Shown one piece after another: positions 9,860 through 19,900 of a DNA stretch of 64,000 nucleotides (the first letter of the stretch is position 1; every line of letters begins with the position of its first letter). Below the pieces are notes generated by a model. The model was not told the origin of the DNA, did not search any database, and saw only the letters and a program-made list of their open reading frames with translations. The DNA is from Micrasema longulum (lineage: Eukaryota; Arthropoda; Insecta; Trichoptera; Brachycentridae): NCBI GenBank assembly GCA_022494885.1, contig JAGVSM010000988.1, forward strand, positions 1-64,000. Reading direction: 5' to 3'. The translations under genes were made by a program, and so were the position numbers.

Positions 9860-10725
9860 TTCTATAGTCCTTAAAATATACCTAGCTTGATTAAATTGAC
9901 AGCTGCCAAACTAATGTAATTAGTGGTGGGGAAGTACTGAGCACCGACCATGTACCGATCAAATCGATTTTATCAGTTTTTTAATGCAAATATTTATTTA
10001 TTCACACTCTTTATCAAAATACAATTCCATGTTCACTTTGCCCAGCTAACGAGGGTACATACCCCGTTCCAAGCTAGGCAATTACATTTTTATATATTAT
10101 AATAGTTAACAAATTAATATAGAGCACAGACAAACAAAATATAAACTTATTCGGATACACATTTTGATACATATACATACAGACCATACACATATATACA
10201 CACATATATATATATATATACATACACATGTACATACACACACACGTACATACACCCATGCACATACACATACATACATTCATAAAAACATAGACAATTT
10301 ATTTATGCGAAACTTCATGGTTGTCATCTATAAATATATATTTTTAAAATTATTCCTTATTTTTTATATTTTATTTTTGACATCCAGTAAGGTTCTCCAG
10401 TCCGTGGCATGCATCAACTTTTCTGACTCCCTACGACCAGTGTCATGAAAGAGCGAGGTCAACACCTTCCGCCACTTGACGACACTCCCGTCTTTCCACG
10501 ATTCTGGCAAAAGGTTATGGACCTTTTTGCCTACGTAATAGTGATGTCTCGATGCCAGAACAGTGTTGACCCCTTCACTGGGTATCAAATACGAAACTCT
10601 GTTTCTGAAAATTGATATAAAAACGCGAAAACAAGCCTATTATAGTGTGTTTAAGACAAATATTCGCCAAAAATAAGACATTTTATACTTTTTTTCATGA
10701 ACAACATCAAATGAATTATTTTTTT
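9860..10725 (-). repeat. Interspersed repeat split by a LINE insertion
   Basis: 9860-9985 and 10590-10725 together match 26110-26345 in reverse: ACAGCTGCCAAACTAATGT, CATGTACCGATCAAAT, AATTGATATAAAAACGC, CAAGCCTATTATAGTGTG. A 600-bp LINE 3' fragment sits between them. Short CAAATA matches at the two junctions are a possible target duplication. Confidence 0.55.
9988..10588 (-). mobile_element. LINE 3' fragment with CA/TA-rich 3'UTR, minus strand
   Basis: The minus strand encodes SWKDGSVVKWRKVLTSLFHD, HATDWRTLLDVKNKI and a stop at 10364, then an AT-rich 3'UTR. The 3'UTR includes a microsatellite of ATACACATATATA / ACACACACGTAC type at 10165-10285 and a TATTTATTTATT end at 9988. The coding part resembles a LINE C-terminus, but I cannot assign the clade. 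Confidence 0.4.
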
Positions 10726-10734
10726 AATTTATTT

Positions 10735-11225
10735 CAACAGAGAGGGAAAAATTTTTGAGAAGGGAATATGTAAGTCTAGGCATTTACAGGGCTTATGACC
10801 TGTCATTGGCTGGTTTAAGTGGCCACTTTACACACTGTGTAACATTCACCATTCTGCCCAAGTTTGAACATCCACATTTCCTCAACTCTTCCATCTGTTG
10901 ACTTTTGTGAAGTAAAAGAGCTGAAACCTTTATCACGTGGGTGAGATTCATCCGGCTGAACCAAATCACCTACTAGGCAACGCCTGAAAACAATTTTCCA
11001 ATTTTTATACTTCTTCTTTTACCAGGTAGTAATTCAACAATGTTTGATTATGTCCAAATGCTTGCAGACTGGCTTGATTTCCTCCCTAGGGAGTTGTTCA
11101 CTTAAACCAGCCAATGACAGGCCCTTCTCAAAAATTTTTCCCTCTCTGTTGAAATAAATTTAAATATGAACAACTCCCTGGGGAGGAAATCCAGCCAGTC
11201 TGCAAGCATTTGGACATAATCAAAA
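10735..11225 (+). repeat. FB1 foldback repeat
   Basis: A full-looking plus-oriented unit runs from CAACAGAGAGGGAAAAATTT through the GTCATTGGCTGGTTTAAGTG core to CAGACTGGCTTGATTTCCTC at 11085. It is followed by the reversed segment ACTTAAACCAGCCAATGACA through AACTCCCTGGGGAGGAAATC, so the copy can fold back on itself. Confidence 0.8.
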
Positions 11226-11244
11226 ATTTTTGAATTATTTTTTA

Positions 11245-11485
11245 TTCGATTGATTTACACTGATCAATTTGTCCCATCTCTAACATTTTTGCAAAATCAA
11301 GTAACCTCGTAAGAACGTCATTAATAATTATGTTGATTTATATGTCAAGCATTGTATTTAAAAAATTAATTAACACGCCAGAAACGAATGATTTTTCGTG
11401 CGTCAATATAAATCACTCCTTAGACGTTACTACAAAGTTATGCCGTCACTTTTGCTGACAACTGTCATTCTAATCAAGCTTTATT
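11245..11485 (+). repeat. Interspersed repeat R4, about 240 bp
   Basis: Shares ordered blocks with 25265-25560 and 31937-32190, which are inverted relative to it: TCAATATAAATCACTCCTTA, GACGTTACTACAAAGTTATG, GTCACTTTTGCTGACAACTG. Non-coding and unclassified. Each copy lies next to an FB1 copy or a LINE tail. Confidence 0.6.
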
Positions 11486-11684
11486 TTAAGGACCATAGTA
11501 CCCTCACTTCTAAACTCTTTCAAAAATTTAAATTAATATAATGTATTTTTCTACTATATGAAACAAATTTTTCACTTTTAAAATTCCATAAATATATTAA
11601 ATGAATATTTTTATATGAACGAATATTGTTTTATTTATTTACTCTGAATGCGTAGATTTTCGCGAACTGATTAACAACAACAAA

Positions 11685-11735
11685 CCATCACGCCATTTCT
11701 CCTAAGTGTAGGCAGAGAGGAAGAATGCCACATTT
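11685..11735 (-). mobile_element. 'MYGSEAW' LINE extreme 3' end
   Basis: ACCATCACGCCATTTCTCCT then GTAGGCAGAGAGGAAGAATG is the reverse complement of the family's end (ILSAYPSGEMA and 3' tail). Confidence 0.55.
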
Positions 11736-12049
11736 ATTTATTTATTTTATTAGGTAAACAAACAGTATGTACACATATATTGCCAATTTCTTTGTATATT
11801 AGAGTAAGAAACTCATGCACACACCAAAAAAATTGTTTACACTTAATACAATAATTTAAATTATGTTCAATATAATAAATGTAAAAGAAACGAAATGAAA
11901 AAATATTTATATTATAATAATGTTAAATGTCTGCTTCTCTCAAAATTTCAATAATTTTTGACCTAAATTTACATACATTGTCACAAAAAATATCAGCCTC
12001 GGTAAATATACAGATAGTGTTTTTCTGGGTTATTATGGTTTGTTTGTAT

Positions 12050-12090
12050 TGCCGACGTTTCTGGAGTATTACTGTCCATCTTCAGGGTTG
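12050..12090 (-). ncRNA. Hammerhead ribozyme-like motif in PLE tail
   Basis: On the minus strand: CTGAAGA (12085-12079), a GGA...TCC stem II region, then GAAACGTC (12061-12054) with the GTC cleavage triplet. Stem II is less paired than in the plus copy at 12430, so activity is doubtful. Confidence 0.55.
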
Positions 12091-12429
12091 AATGTATGAG
12101 TGTAGTTTTTAGTGTGTTTAATTGTGAGTAATTTGTACCGTGTCGCAGTCGGGCAATGTATGTGGTTAAGTGTGTGGAGTTTGTACCGTGGGCTTTGGAA
12201 GCACCGGGTACCATGAGGTTCGTAGTCGTAACCCATCATCCCTGTTTATGTTATTAGGATGTTTGTATATTTCTATGGCTTCCTTTATTAAACGGGCTTG
12301 ATGATTTTTGGGCTTTCCAAAGCCCACGGTACAAACTCCACACACTTAACCACATACATTGCCCGACTGCGACACGGTACAAATTCCTCACAATTAAACA
12401 CACTAAAAACTACACTCATACATTCAGCC

Positions 12430-12464
12430 CTGAAGATGGACACTGCAATGTGCTCCGAAACGTC
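12430..12464 (+). ncRNA. Hammerhead ribozyme-like motif in PLE tail
   Basis: CTGAAGA (12430-12436), stem II GGA-CAC-tgcaat-GTG-c-TCC with one bulged C, then GAAA and ACGTC ending at 12464. The palindromic ACGT serves as a minimal stem III and GTC is the cleavage triplet. This is the form known from Penelope-like elements. Confidence 0.65.
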
Positions 12465-12884
12465 GGCAATACAAAGTCCACAAACACGGCATAATAACCC
12501 AGAAAAACACTATCTGTATTCTGAAGGCCGTGAAAACCTACGAACCTTGACTCGGTAAATATATTGTTATATTGGTTGCATATTCTAGGTATTGTAGATT
12601 GTTTAAAATAGTTTGTTGACGCGTTTTCAGTGTAAAACAAAAGATTTTGTCTTGTTGTCTAGATGGCACACGGAATGGAAGTCTTTCTAGTAGGTTAGGA
12701 GAATCAATTTGATTATTTATTAATTTGAATAAAAATAACTGGTCCAACATTATTCTTCGATTTTTAAGAGAGTTTATTCCATGGTACTGCATACTTTCAG
12801 CATGATTAGAAAGGTTAATGTTTAACCGGTAGTCGACCTGCTTAAAAACATCACTTTATCCTCGTATACAGATCTAACTTCCTA

Positions 12885-13075
12885 CAAATACTTCTAACTT
12901 CTACATTCATACATCTTCTCATGCACGCGCGCCGATTATTCCGACTCTTAATATGTCAATCTTAGAGTATTTGTTGGATTTAGTCATGCCATTTCTTTCT
13001 CCGTCTTCCTATTTCCACATCCATCAACATTCGCATGGTAAATATTTTTACCCGTTATTTCGCTGTCTGTATTTC
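12885..13075 (-). mobile_element. 'MYGSEAW' LINE 3' fragment beside the beta-sarcoglycan stop
   Basis: Reverse complement reads RNNRRACMRRCMNVE-like and KIFTMRMLMDVE-like degenerate sequence (CACGCGCGCCGATTATTCCG, CATCAACATTCGCATGG). The distal part (13022-13072) was copied again at 13351-13402 by the tandem duplication. Confidence 0.55.
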
Positions 13076-13680
13076 CTTATAAATATTCCCTTTTTAAATC
13101 TCTTAATTTTTTATGTGTAGTGACTACACAGCACCGTAACTCGAGGATGTTTTTAGGACAGTATGGGAAAGGCTAACAGCTGCTAGTGTATTATTAATAA
13201 TAATAATTTTTCACTTTTGTTTAATATTTTTATTTAAGCATTTACTAAATATGAGTATGAACTACACACAAGGATTATATTTGCTCGACATGTTGATATG
13301 CGAGCAACTGACTTTTCTGGCAAAATCACCTCTAGGAACCTCCACTTTGAATCAACATTCTCATGGTAAATATTTTTTACCCGTTATTTCGCTGTCTGTA
13401 TTTCCTTATAAATATTCCCTTTTTAAATCTCTTATTTTTTAATGTGTAGTGACAACACAGCACCGTAACGCGAGGGTGTTTTTGGGACAGTATGGGAAAG
13501 GCTAACAGCTGCTAGTGTATTATTAATAATAATAATTTTCACTTTTGTTTTATATTTTTATTTAAGCATTTACTAAATATGAGTATGAACTACACACAAG
13601 GATTATATTTGCTCGACATGTTGATATGCGAGCAACTGACTTTTCGGGCAAAATCACCTCTAGGAACCTCCACTTTGAAC
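13022..13680. repeat. 328-bp tandem duplication spanning the 3' end of beta-sarcoglycan
   Basis: Unit 1 (13022-13349) and unit 2 (13350-13680) match over their whole length with few changes, period 328. Examples are CATGGTAAATATTTTTACC at 13034 and 13362, and CTACACACAAGG at 13262 and 13590. Each unit joins LINE-derived sequence, a 3' flank, and about 89 bp of the terminal coding sequence. Unit 1 carries a dead copy of the last 29 codons with no splice acceptor. Confidence 0.9.
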
Positions 13681-13964
13681 AGTTTACCCTGGGGCATACA
13701 AACGCAGAGTTTATACTGAGAAGTCACCCCGTTTCCGGTCTCCGATGCAATCGGCAGATTCTTGACGTCGATGAACACGCCTTCCCTCCCTCCGAGGATA
13801 ACGGAGCCGTTCGCCGACCGAATGCTGACGTCTTGATCGGCCGACCAGAGCATGTCTTTGGCGTCCAAGTGCGTTCCTTCCATTCCCGTCAGTTTGGTCA
13901 GGGAGTCCGCGCGGATGGAGAAATTTTTGTCAAGAGGAGCCACGATGCGATTAGTCGAAACGAT
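13590..13964 (-). CDS. SGCB: Beta-sarcoglycan coding exon 4 with stop
   Basis: Acceptor TTTTTTTTAG just above 13964. Residues 175-298, from IVSTNRIVAPLDKNF to SKYNPCV, ending TAG (13592-13590). Contains the cysteine cluster. Confidence 0.92.
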   Translation of the reverse strand: MVSTNRIVAPLDKNFSIRADSLTKLTGMEGTHLDAKDMLWSADQDVSIRSANGSVILGGREGVFIDVKNLPIASETGNGVTSQYKLCVCMPQGKLFKVEVPRGDFARKVSCSHINMSSKYNPCV

Positions 13965-16900
13965 CTAAAAAAAATGTAAATTCATCAACGTTTTGAGTAT
14001 GTCCAAATGCTTGCAGACTGGCTGGATTTCATATTAAAATTTGTCGCAACAGAGAGGGAAAACATTTTCGAAAAGGGAATATGGAAGTCTAGGGCTTATG
14101 ACTGTCATTTTTTTTTTTTTTTTAGAAAAAAATAAATATTTGCGTTCTTATGATTTACCCAAATATTTAATTTTGAGGGCCATTTTCAACGAGTTATAAA
14201 TAACTCACTATTAGAAAATGGGAATCAAGTTGGGGTAAAGTGGGATTCGAACCACAGACCTTTGGTCCGTGAGTCCGAGACACTAGCCACAGGACCACAA
14301 CCCGATTCATTGAAAAATTGTTTCCAGGCGTTGCCTAGTAGGTGAGTCGGTTCAGCCGGATGAATCTCACCCACGTAATAAAGGTTTCAGCTCTTTTACT
14401 TCTCAAGTCAACAGACAGAGGAGTTAAGGAAATGTGGATTTTCAAATATAGGCAGAATGGTGAATGTTACACAGTGTATAAAGTGGCCACTCAAACCAGT
14501 CAATGTCAAGTCATACGCCCTGTAAATGCCTAGACTTCCATATTACCTTTTCAAAAATGTTTTCCCTCTCTGTTGCGACAAAATTAAATTAAGTAATTTA
14601 ATAATTATTTTTTATACATTAGGTTTTAACATATATAAGTAGTGTCCATTTTTTTCAAATTTAAAAATGAGCACAGAAAGTAAAAAAAATGGTAAAGCTT
14701 ATTTTAAAGAAAATTTAAGTAAAGATAATCACATTACAAATTCGAACACGTTAAAACTACCGAAATACCAAAAGTTTACACTCCGCGGAACTGATTCCGT
14801 TGAGCGCCTGGCTAATAGTGACAAAAACAATGGCTCATTAAAACAATGCTACCCATTTATTACAAAGCAAAGTGCAACTCACGCCCTTGGATGCTCATTA
14901 AATAAGATTTAATGCACATTATAACATTTAATTAGACTGATTTTCTTACTTAAATACGAAATGACAGCCGGTTTAGCGCAAAAAATTGACTTTTTCGAAA
15001 ACTTAAAGCTCTGGTTGAAGGCCAAAAGTAGTATCGAATATTTTTTTTGATATTTTTTGCATTCCGAGTAATCCAAAAGGCAACTTTTTAGACCCTTTTC
15101 ATTTCAAAATTCGTAAAAAAAATATCGGCCCGCCCTACTGTACATATCGCGAAACCGTCCAACTTTGCCCGCTTTTTTATAATTATGTTGAGTTTCTCAA
15201 AAAAATGTACGTTATGCTTTTCTTTTTAATCAATAAAAATTACCTTGGTAATCATTGAATTGGGTTACAATTACAGTTAAGTTAGTGACTAAAGCGTCTG
15301 AGGGAAGTTAGTGACTAAATCTGCTTTCGTCCTTAATGTAACAAATTTACCGAAATCAAATGGAAATATATTTTTTTCAAGGTTGAGCATAGATTTCTAG
15401 GGTCCATAGTCGATGACACGCACATGTTAAATTAGTTCACCTAAAATAGACTAATGACCGACGATGCAATGTCATCATTTTCTATCGAATCCAATACATT
15501 CGTAAAATGCAACTCTGAGTATTTCACATGAAATCGGAGGGCATCGTTCTACAGTACATTCACATCGTCCCTACCATGAAGAAATGAACTACAGAGGAAC
15601 GTCGTATATAAAGAGACCAGAGGACGCAGCCAGCGTCAGTCAGCTTGTTCAGTCAGCCCAACAAGATCAGTGCAGTTCGCTCAGCTCCAGCATGTAGTGC
15701 AAGTGCAGTCTCTTCAACCCACCATCGCCGCTACGCTCGCGCTACACAACCAAGTGCTGTATCTTATTCGCCATGTAATAAATACGCATTAAACAACAAC
15801 CTCGTGTCTTCTCTGTCAATCTCTAACTGGGGTAGGAACTCCAGCCTAACTCTCAACAGCCTAATCCTACGGATTAGACTCTTTGGGAAAAATATCCATC
15901 AAGGGCGAAATTGGATGGTTTCGCGGTACATGAGAAATTCATTATACCTTCGCGTTTAGTTGATTCATCGGCCTCTCGATGTTGACCGACGGTCCCCAAG
16001 TATTGAAAACAGTTTTTCCGGTGAAAGGGTCGACGACTTTAAATCCGTTGCCTCTGAGGATTGTGTGCGTGAGGTTCATCTTCAGCCTCGACTCGATCGA
16101 CTTGGAGCTGACGCTGTTCAGGTGGACTTCCGAGTTGGAGGATATGGACAGGGGGGAGCCGGCGAAGCCCTGGATCAGCCCGTCGCGCTTGAAGATGTGG
16201 CCTAGGTCCGTGTCTCCGAAGAACTTCACCACGTTTTGATCGCTTATCAGCTCCAAGCTTTGCATACCTAAAAAATAAAAACGCTTTTATCATATATGAC
16301 ATTTTGCACAATCGCGTATCTATATAATTTGTGTTCCATGAAGGTAAGTGGATTAGTCTTAAACATTTAAGTTTGTAAGTGAAAATTCTTGATGGAAGTT
16401 CATTGTAATTTATTATATAAATAAAACACGAGTGATACTTTAATCCACAAATTTGGAATATCCAGTGACTGGTTTCATCGCTTTCGCGACATCTTCGAGA
16501 CTGGTATATTTATTAAAAAGTTAAATGTATTTATACAGAACAGAGGTAAGGATAACAGATAACACATGTGCATTCTCCATTACTTTACCCATTGTAATAT
16601 AATTTTACTAATGACTTTTTTACCCCTTGTTTTTCAGAAATCATTACAAAACCACACTCACGAAGGATGGGACACCAACAATAAAATAAAATACTTAAAC
16701 TCATTAAAATAACATTATATCCATTCATTTGTTAACCCATAGAAAATTTGTCGATAATGATCCCTAAGATAAAAATAACTTTATTTAATTTACTTACATA
16801 TAACTTTGAATTATGTATCCTTACCTCTGTTCTGTATAAATACATTTAACTTTTTAATAAATATACCAGTCTCGAAGATGTCGCGAAAGCGATGAAACCG

Positions 16901-19900
16901 GTCACTGGATATTCCAAATTTGTGGATTAAAGTATCACTCGTGTTTTATTTATATAATGGATTAGTCTTACGCCAGACTAAAATCATTTACTATTTTTCG
17001 AGACGCGCATATAGAATATCATCATCATCATTCTCTTTCCGTGCTCTGTCTTGGTACACCAAACAGACAATTTTGCCCAGCCATGACAATTTTACCCACT
17101 ACCAAAATCCTTAACAAAATCAAGTTTTAAAGAAAGAAAAGTTACTGGTATCATAAAAATTACATTTGGTTAGTATATTTTGATAGTTCCATGGCAAAAC
17201 TAAATATTTAGTTTACCGCCAGCTTCAGTTGACCACTTGAAATTTGAAGTTAAACTTGAAGGTCTGTTTGTGTATATCTACAAAAGTTGTCAAAACTTTT
17301 GTTGTTGCGGAGTTTGTGTTGCAAGGAGGCAAGTAAGTTTTATATATAAATTTATTTCAGCAGAGAGAGAAAAATTTTTGAGAAGGGAATATGGAAGTCT
17401 AGGCATTTACAGGGCTTATGACCTGTCATTGGCTGGTTTAAGTGGCCACTTTACACACTGTGTAACATTCACCATTCTGCCCATGTTTAAATTTATTTCA
17501 GCAGAGAGGCATTAACAGGGCTTATGACCAGCCAATGACAGGTCATAAGCCCTGTAAATAAATGCCTAGACTTCCATATTCCCCTCTCAAAATTTTTTCC
17601 CTCTGCTGAAATAAATTTAAATATGAACAACTCCCTAGGGAGGAAATCCAGCCAGTCTGCAAGCATTTGGACATAATCAAACATTGTTGAATTACTACCC
17701 GGTAAAAAAAGGAGTATAAAAATTGGAAAATTGTTTTCAGGCGTTGCCTAGTAGGTGATTTGGTTCAGCCGGATGAATCTCACCTGCGTGATAAAGGTTT
17801 CAGCTCTTTTACTTCACAAAAGTCAACAGATGGAAGAGATGAGGAAATGTGGATGTTCAAACATGGGCAGAATGGTGAATGTTACACAGTGTGTAAAGTG
17901 GCCACTTAAACCAGCCAATGACATGAGGTCATAAGCCCTGTAAATGCCTAGACTTCCATATTCCCTTCTCAAAAATTTTTCCCTCTCTGGTGAAATAAAT
18001 TTAAATATGAACAACTCCCTAGGGAGGAAATCCAGCCAGTCTGCAAGCATTTGAACATAATCAAACATTGTTGAAGTTTTATATATTTCATTGCATACAT
18101 AATAAAGACGCTATAGAACGTATTTCTGTATATCTATTTGAACAAACGCAATATATATTTAAGTGGGCAAAATTGCCTCAGATTTCTTAGCTAGTGTTTT
18201 GACAATTTTGCCCCCGTCTAGGGTTGTCGCTACATACTACATTGAAAAACATTATCCAAGAAAGTAGAAAATATAAAAGAAAATAAAGTAAATGGCAAAA
18301 ACATGATTTTAAACGAGGTAACGGGATTTTTTGTTCAAACTGGCCGATAAATCAGATTTTTTGCCAAAGATTTAACAAATAAGATTTAAAAATCTGATGG
18401 GTGTTTCAAATTAAACACACGCTGAAAATGACAAGCCAGCTATCCTGTTCATTTAAACTCTTTATACCACACAGCAAATGGTAAACAATCCATCCGATTT
18501 TTCTCTGCCATCAGGATCAAAAGATACCAACAACCTTATAGAGGAGAACATTGAAATAATGTCATAGCGACACGGAAACAACAGACTTTGATGCCCACTC
18601 AGTTGATGAATCAGCAGATTTCGAGACATTCGTCATTAGTCACTACGCCTCCGAATCTTCGGCCGAGAAAAACGAAAATACAGTGTCTGATCCGCTTGAA
18701 ATTAATAACGGTGAAGAAGTCGCTTTCGCTTTAGTAAAGTTTAACACTGTTGATACGCAAAATGACAAATATTATGTCGGTTAAGTTATCAGCGCATCAA
18801 CTACCACAATTTTAATATTGTTATGTCATTTGTAAGACGCAAACGTAATGGAGCTTTGTGTGATCTCAAGTTGAGGATATTGCTGATGCATTTAATTGGA
18901 ACATAGTGAAATCTTTACCTGAACCTGTAATCTTGCGTCAAGGTTTTCATAAATTCAATGTAAATCTTAAAAACTGCAAGATTGAGTCATTTTCTGTGAG
19001 TAAATTAAACCGATTTTAATTTTTACCATTCAAAAATAATTTAAACCATTCCAAAAAATGTAAGAATATCCGACCACATTTCAGAAAGTTTTATTTATTT
19101 AATTTGCTAGCTTTTGGTGAAATTATGAAGACTTATTTTTTATTTTAAATGTTTTTTGCATAAATATTTTTAACAGTCTAAAGAAGAAAATAAAACATAC
19201 AAAATATTATGAATTCTGCACATAAAATACAATTTCAAAGTATAGGTAATCTAGCAATTAATTGCACTGCTGTGTAAAAAAAATAAAGATCGTCTTTTTT
19301 TCTACATACACATTTAAAGAAAAATCGTTTTAGGGGCAAGCTCCCTTAATTACGAAAATCGCATCAGAACTGAAATGGTTTGTAAAAAAAAAATATTGGC
19401 TTATGCATAGTCAAACGCGAACTAATTAAAAGGATTAGAGATAAACTCCTTTGGTTTTGTTAAAAATCCAATTATGTGCCAACCCTGGCCCACAAATCCA
19501 CATTGTATAGAAAAATTGAGGAAATAGTTGACAATTTTGCCCACCGGTTTTTTTCATTGATTTTATAATGGTGATGCCTCAATGATGCTATTGTTTAAAC
19601 ATGAACAGTTTTTTTCGCCCAAAAAGTAGTAATAAACCATACGGTATGATAAGGATGATAAAACCGAAAATAACAGTTAATTACCAAGTGGGCAAAATTG
19701 ACAACAAGTGGAGATAATTTTGCCCGGCATGTTTTGTCTTCTAAAATTGCATAAATAAAAGGAAAGCAAATGTTTTGTACTTGTAAAAATGCTCAGAATA
19801 ATTAGTATCACTATTCAAAAAAATTGAATTATGATATTGTAAAAATTTGTTAAAACTGGGCAAAATTGTCACGTTTGACGGTACATGGCTTTTTAGGCGG

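Larger units (their letters stand above)
11998..12563. mobile_element. Head-to-head pair of Penelope-like element 3' ends, with 13-bp target duplication
   Basis: The direct repeat CTCGGTAAATATA occurs at 11998-12010 and 12551-12563 and flanks the insert. On the minus strand 12300-12180 encodes LIKEAIEIYKHPNNIN and SWYPVLPKPT, the conserved end of the PLE GIY-YIG endonuclease. Its 3' tail with a hammerhead motif follows. From 12310 to 12550 a second 3' tail runs in the plus orientation. The two tails share CCACGGTACAAACTCCACAC and GCGACACGGTACAAATT blocks. Confidence 0.7.
11930..12840 (-). mobile_element. Jockey/CR1-like LINE C-terminus, interrupted by a PLE pair
   Basis: The minus strand at 12564-12840 gives SLKNRRIMLDQLFLFKLINN, QIDSPNLLERLPFRVPSRQQ and RICNQYNNIFTE. 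At the TE codon the sequence is broken by 12011-12550 and resumes at 12000-11930 as ADIFCDNVCKFRSKIIEILR and a stop. The rejoined ending has the usual LINE form. Confidence 0.7.
16395..16965. mobile_element. Inverted-repeat element with hammerhead-like arms (beta-sarcoglycan intron 2)
   Basis: About 150 bp at 16410-16555 (ATAAATAAAACACGAGTGAT through ACAGAACAGAGGTAAGGAT) is the reverse complement of 16815-16960. A non-coding spacer of about 260 bp separates the arms. Each arm contains the same hammerhead-like sequence. Confidence 0.7.

Noticed and set aside
10165..10285. Transmembrane or Cys-rich protein from minus frames
   Set aside because: Repetitive Met/Cys/Tyr peptide comes from the CA/TA microsatellite.
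14667..14912. Confident small protein gene
   Set aside because: No homology, splice or expression clue, and it is flanked by repeats; kept only as a low-confidence open frame.
15960..16239. Plus-strand protein-coding frames of 80-90 codons
   Set aside because: They are antisense shadows of beta-sarcoglycan exon 3, whose minus frame has homology, splice sites and phase support.
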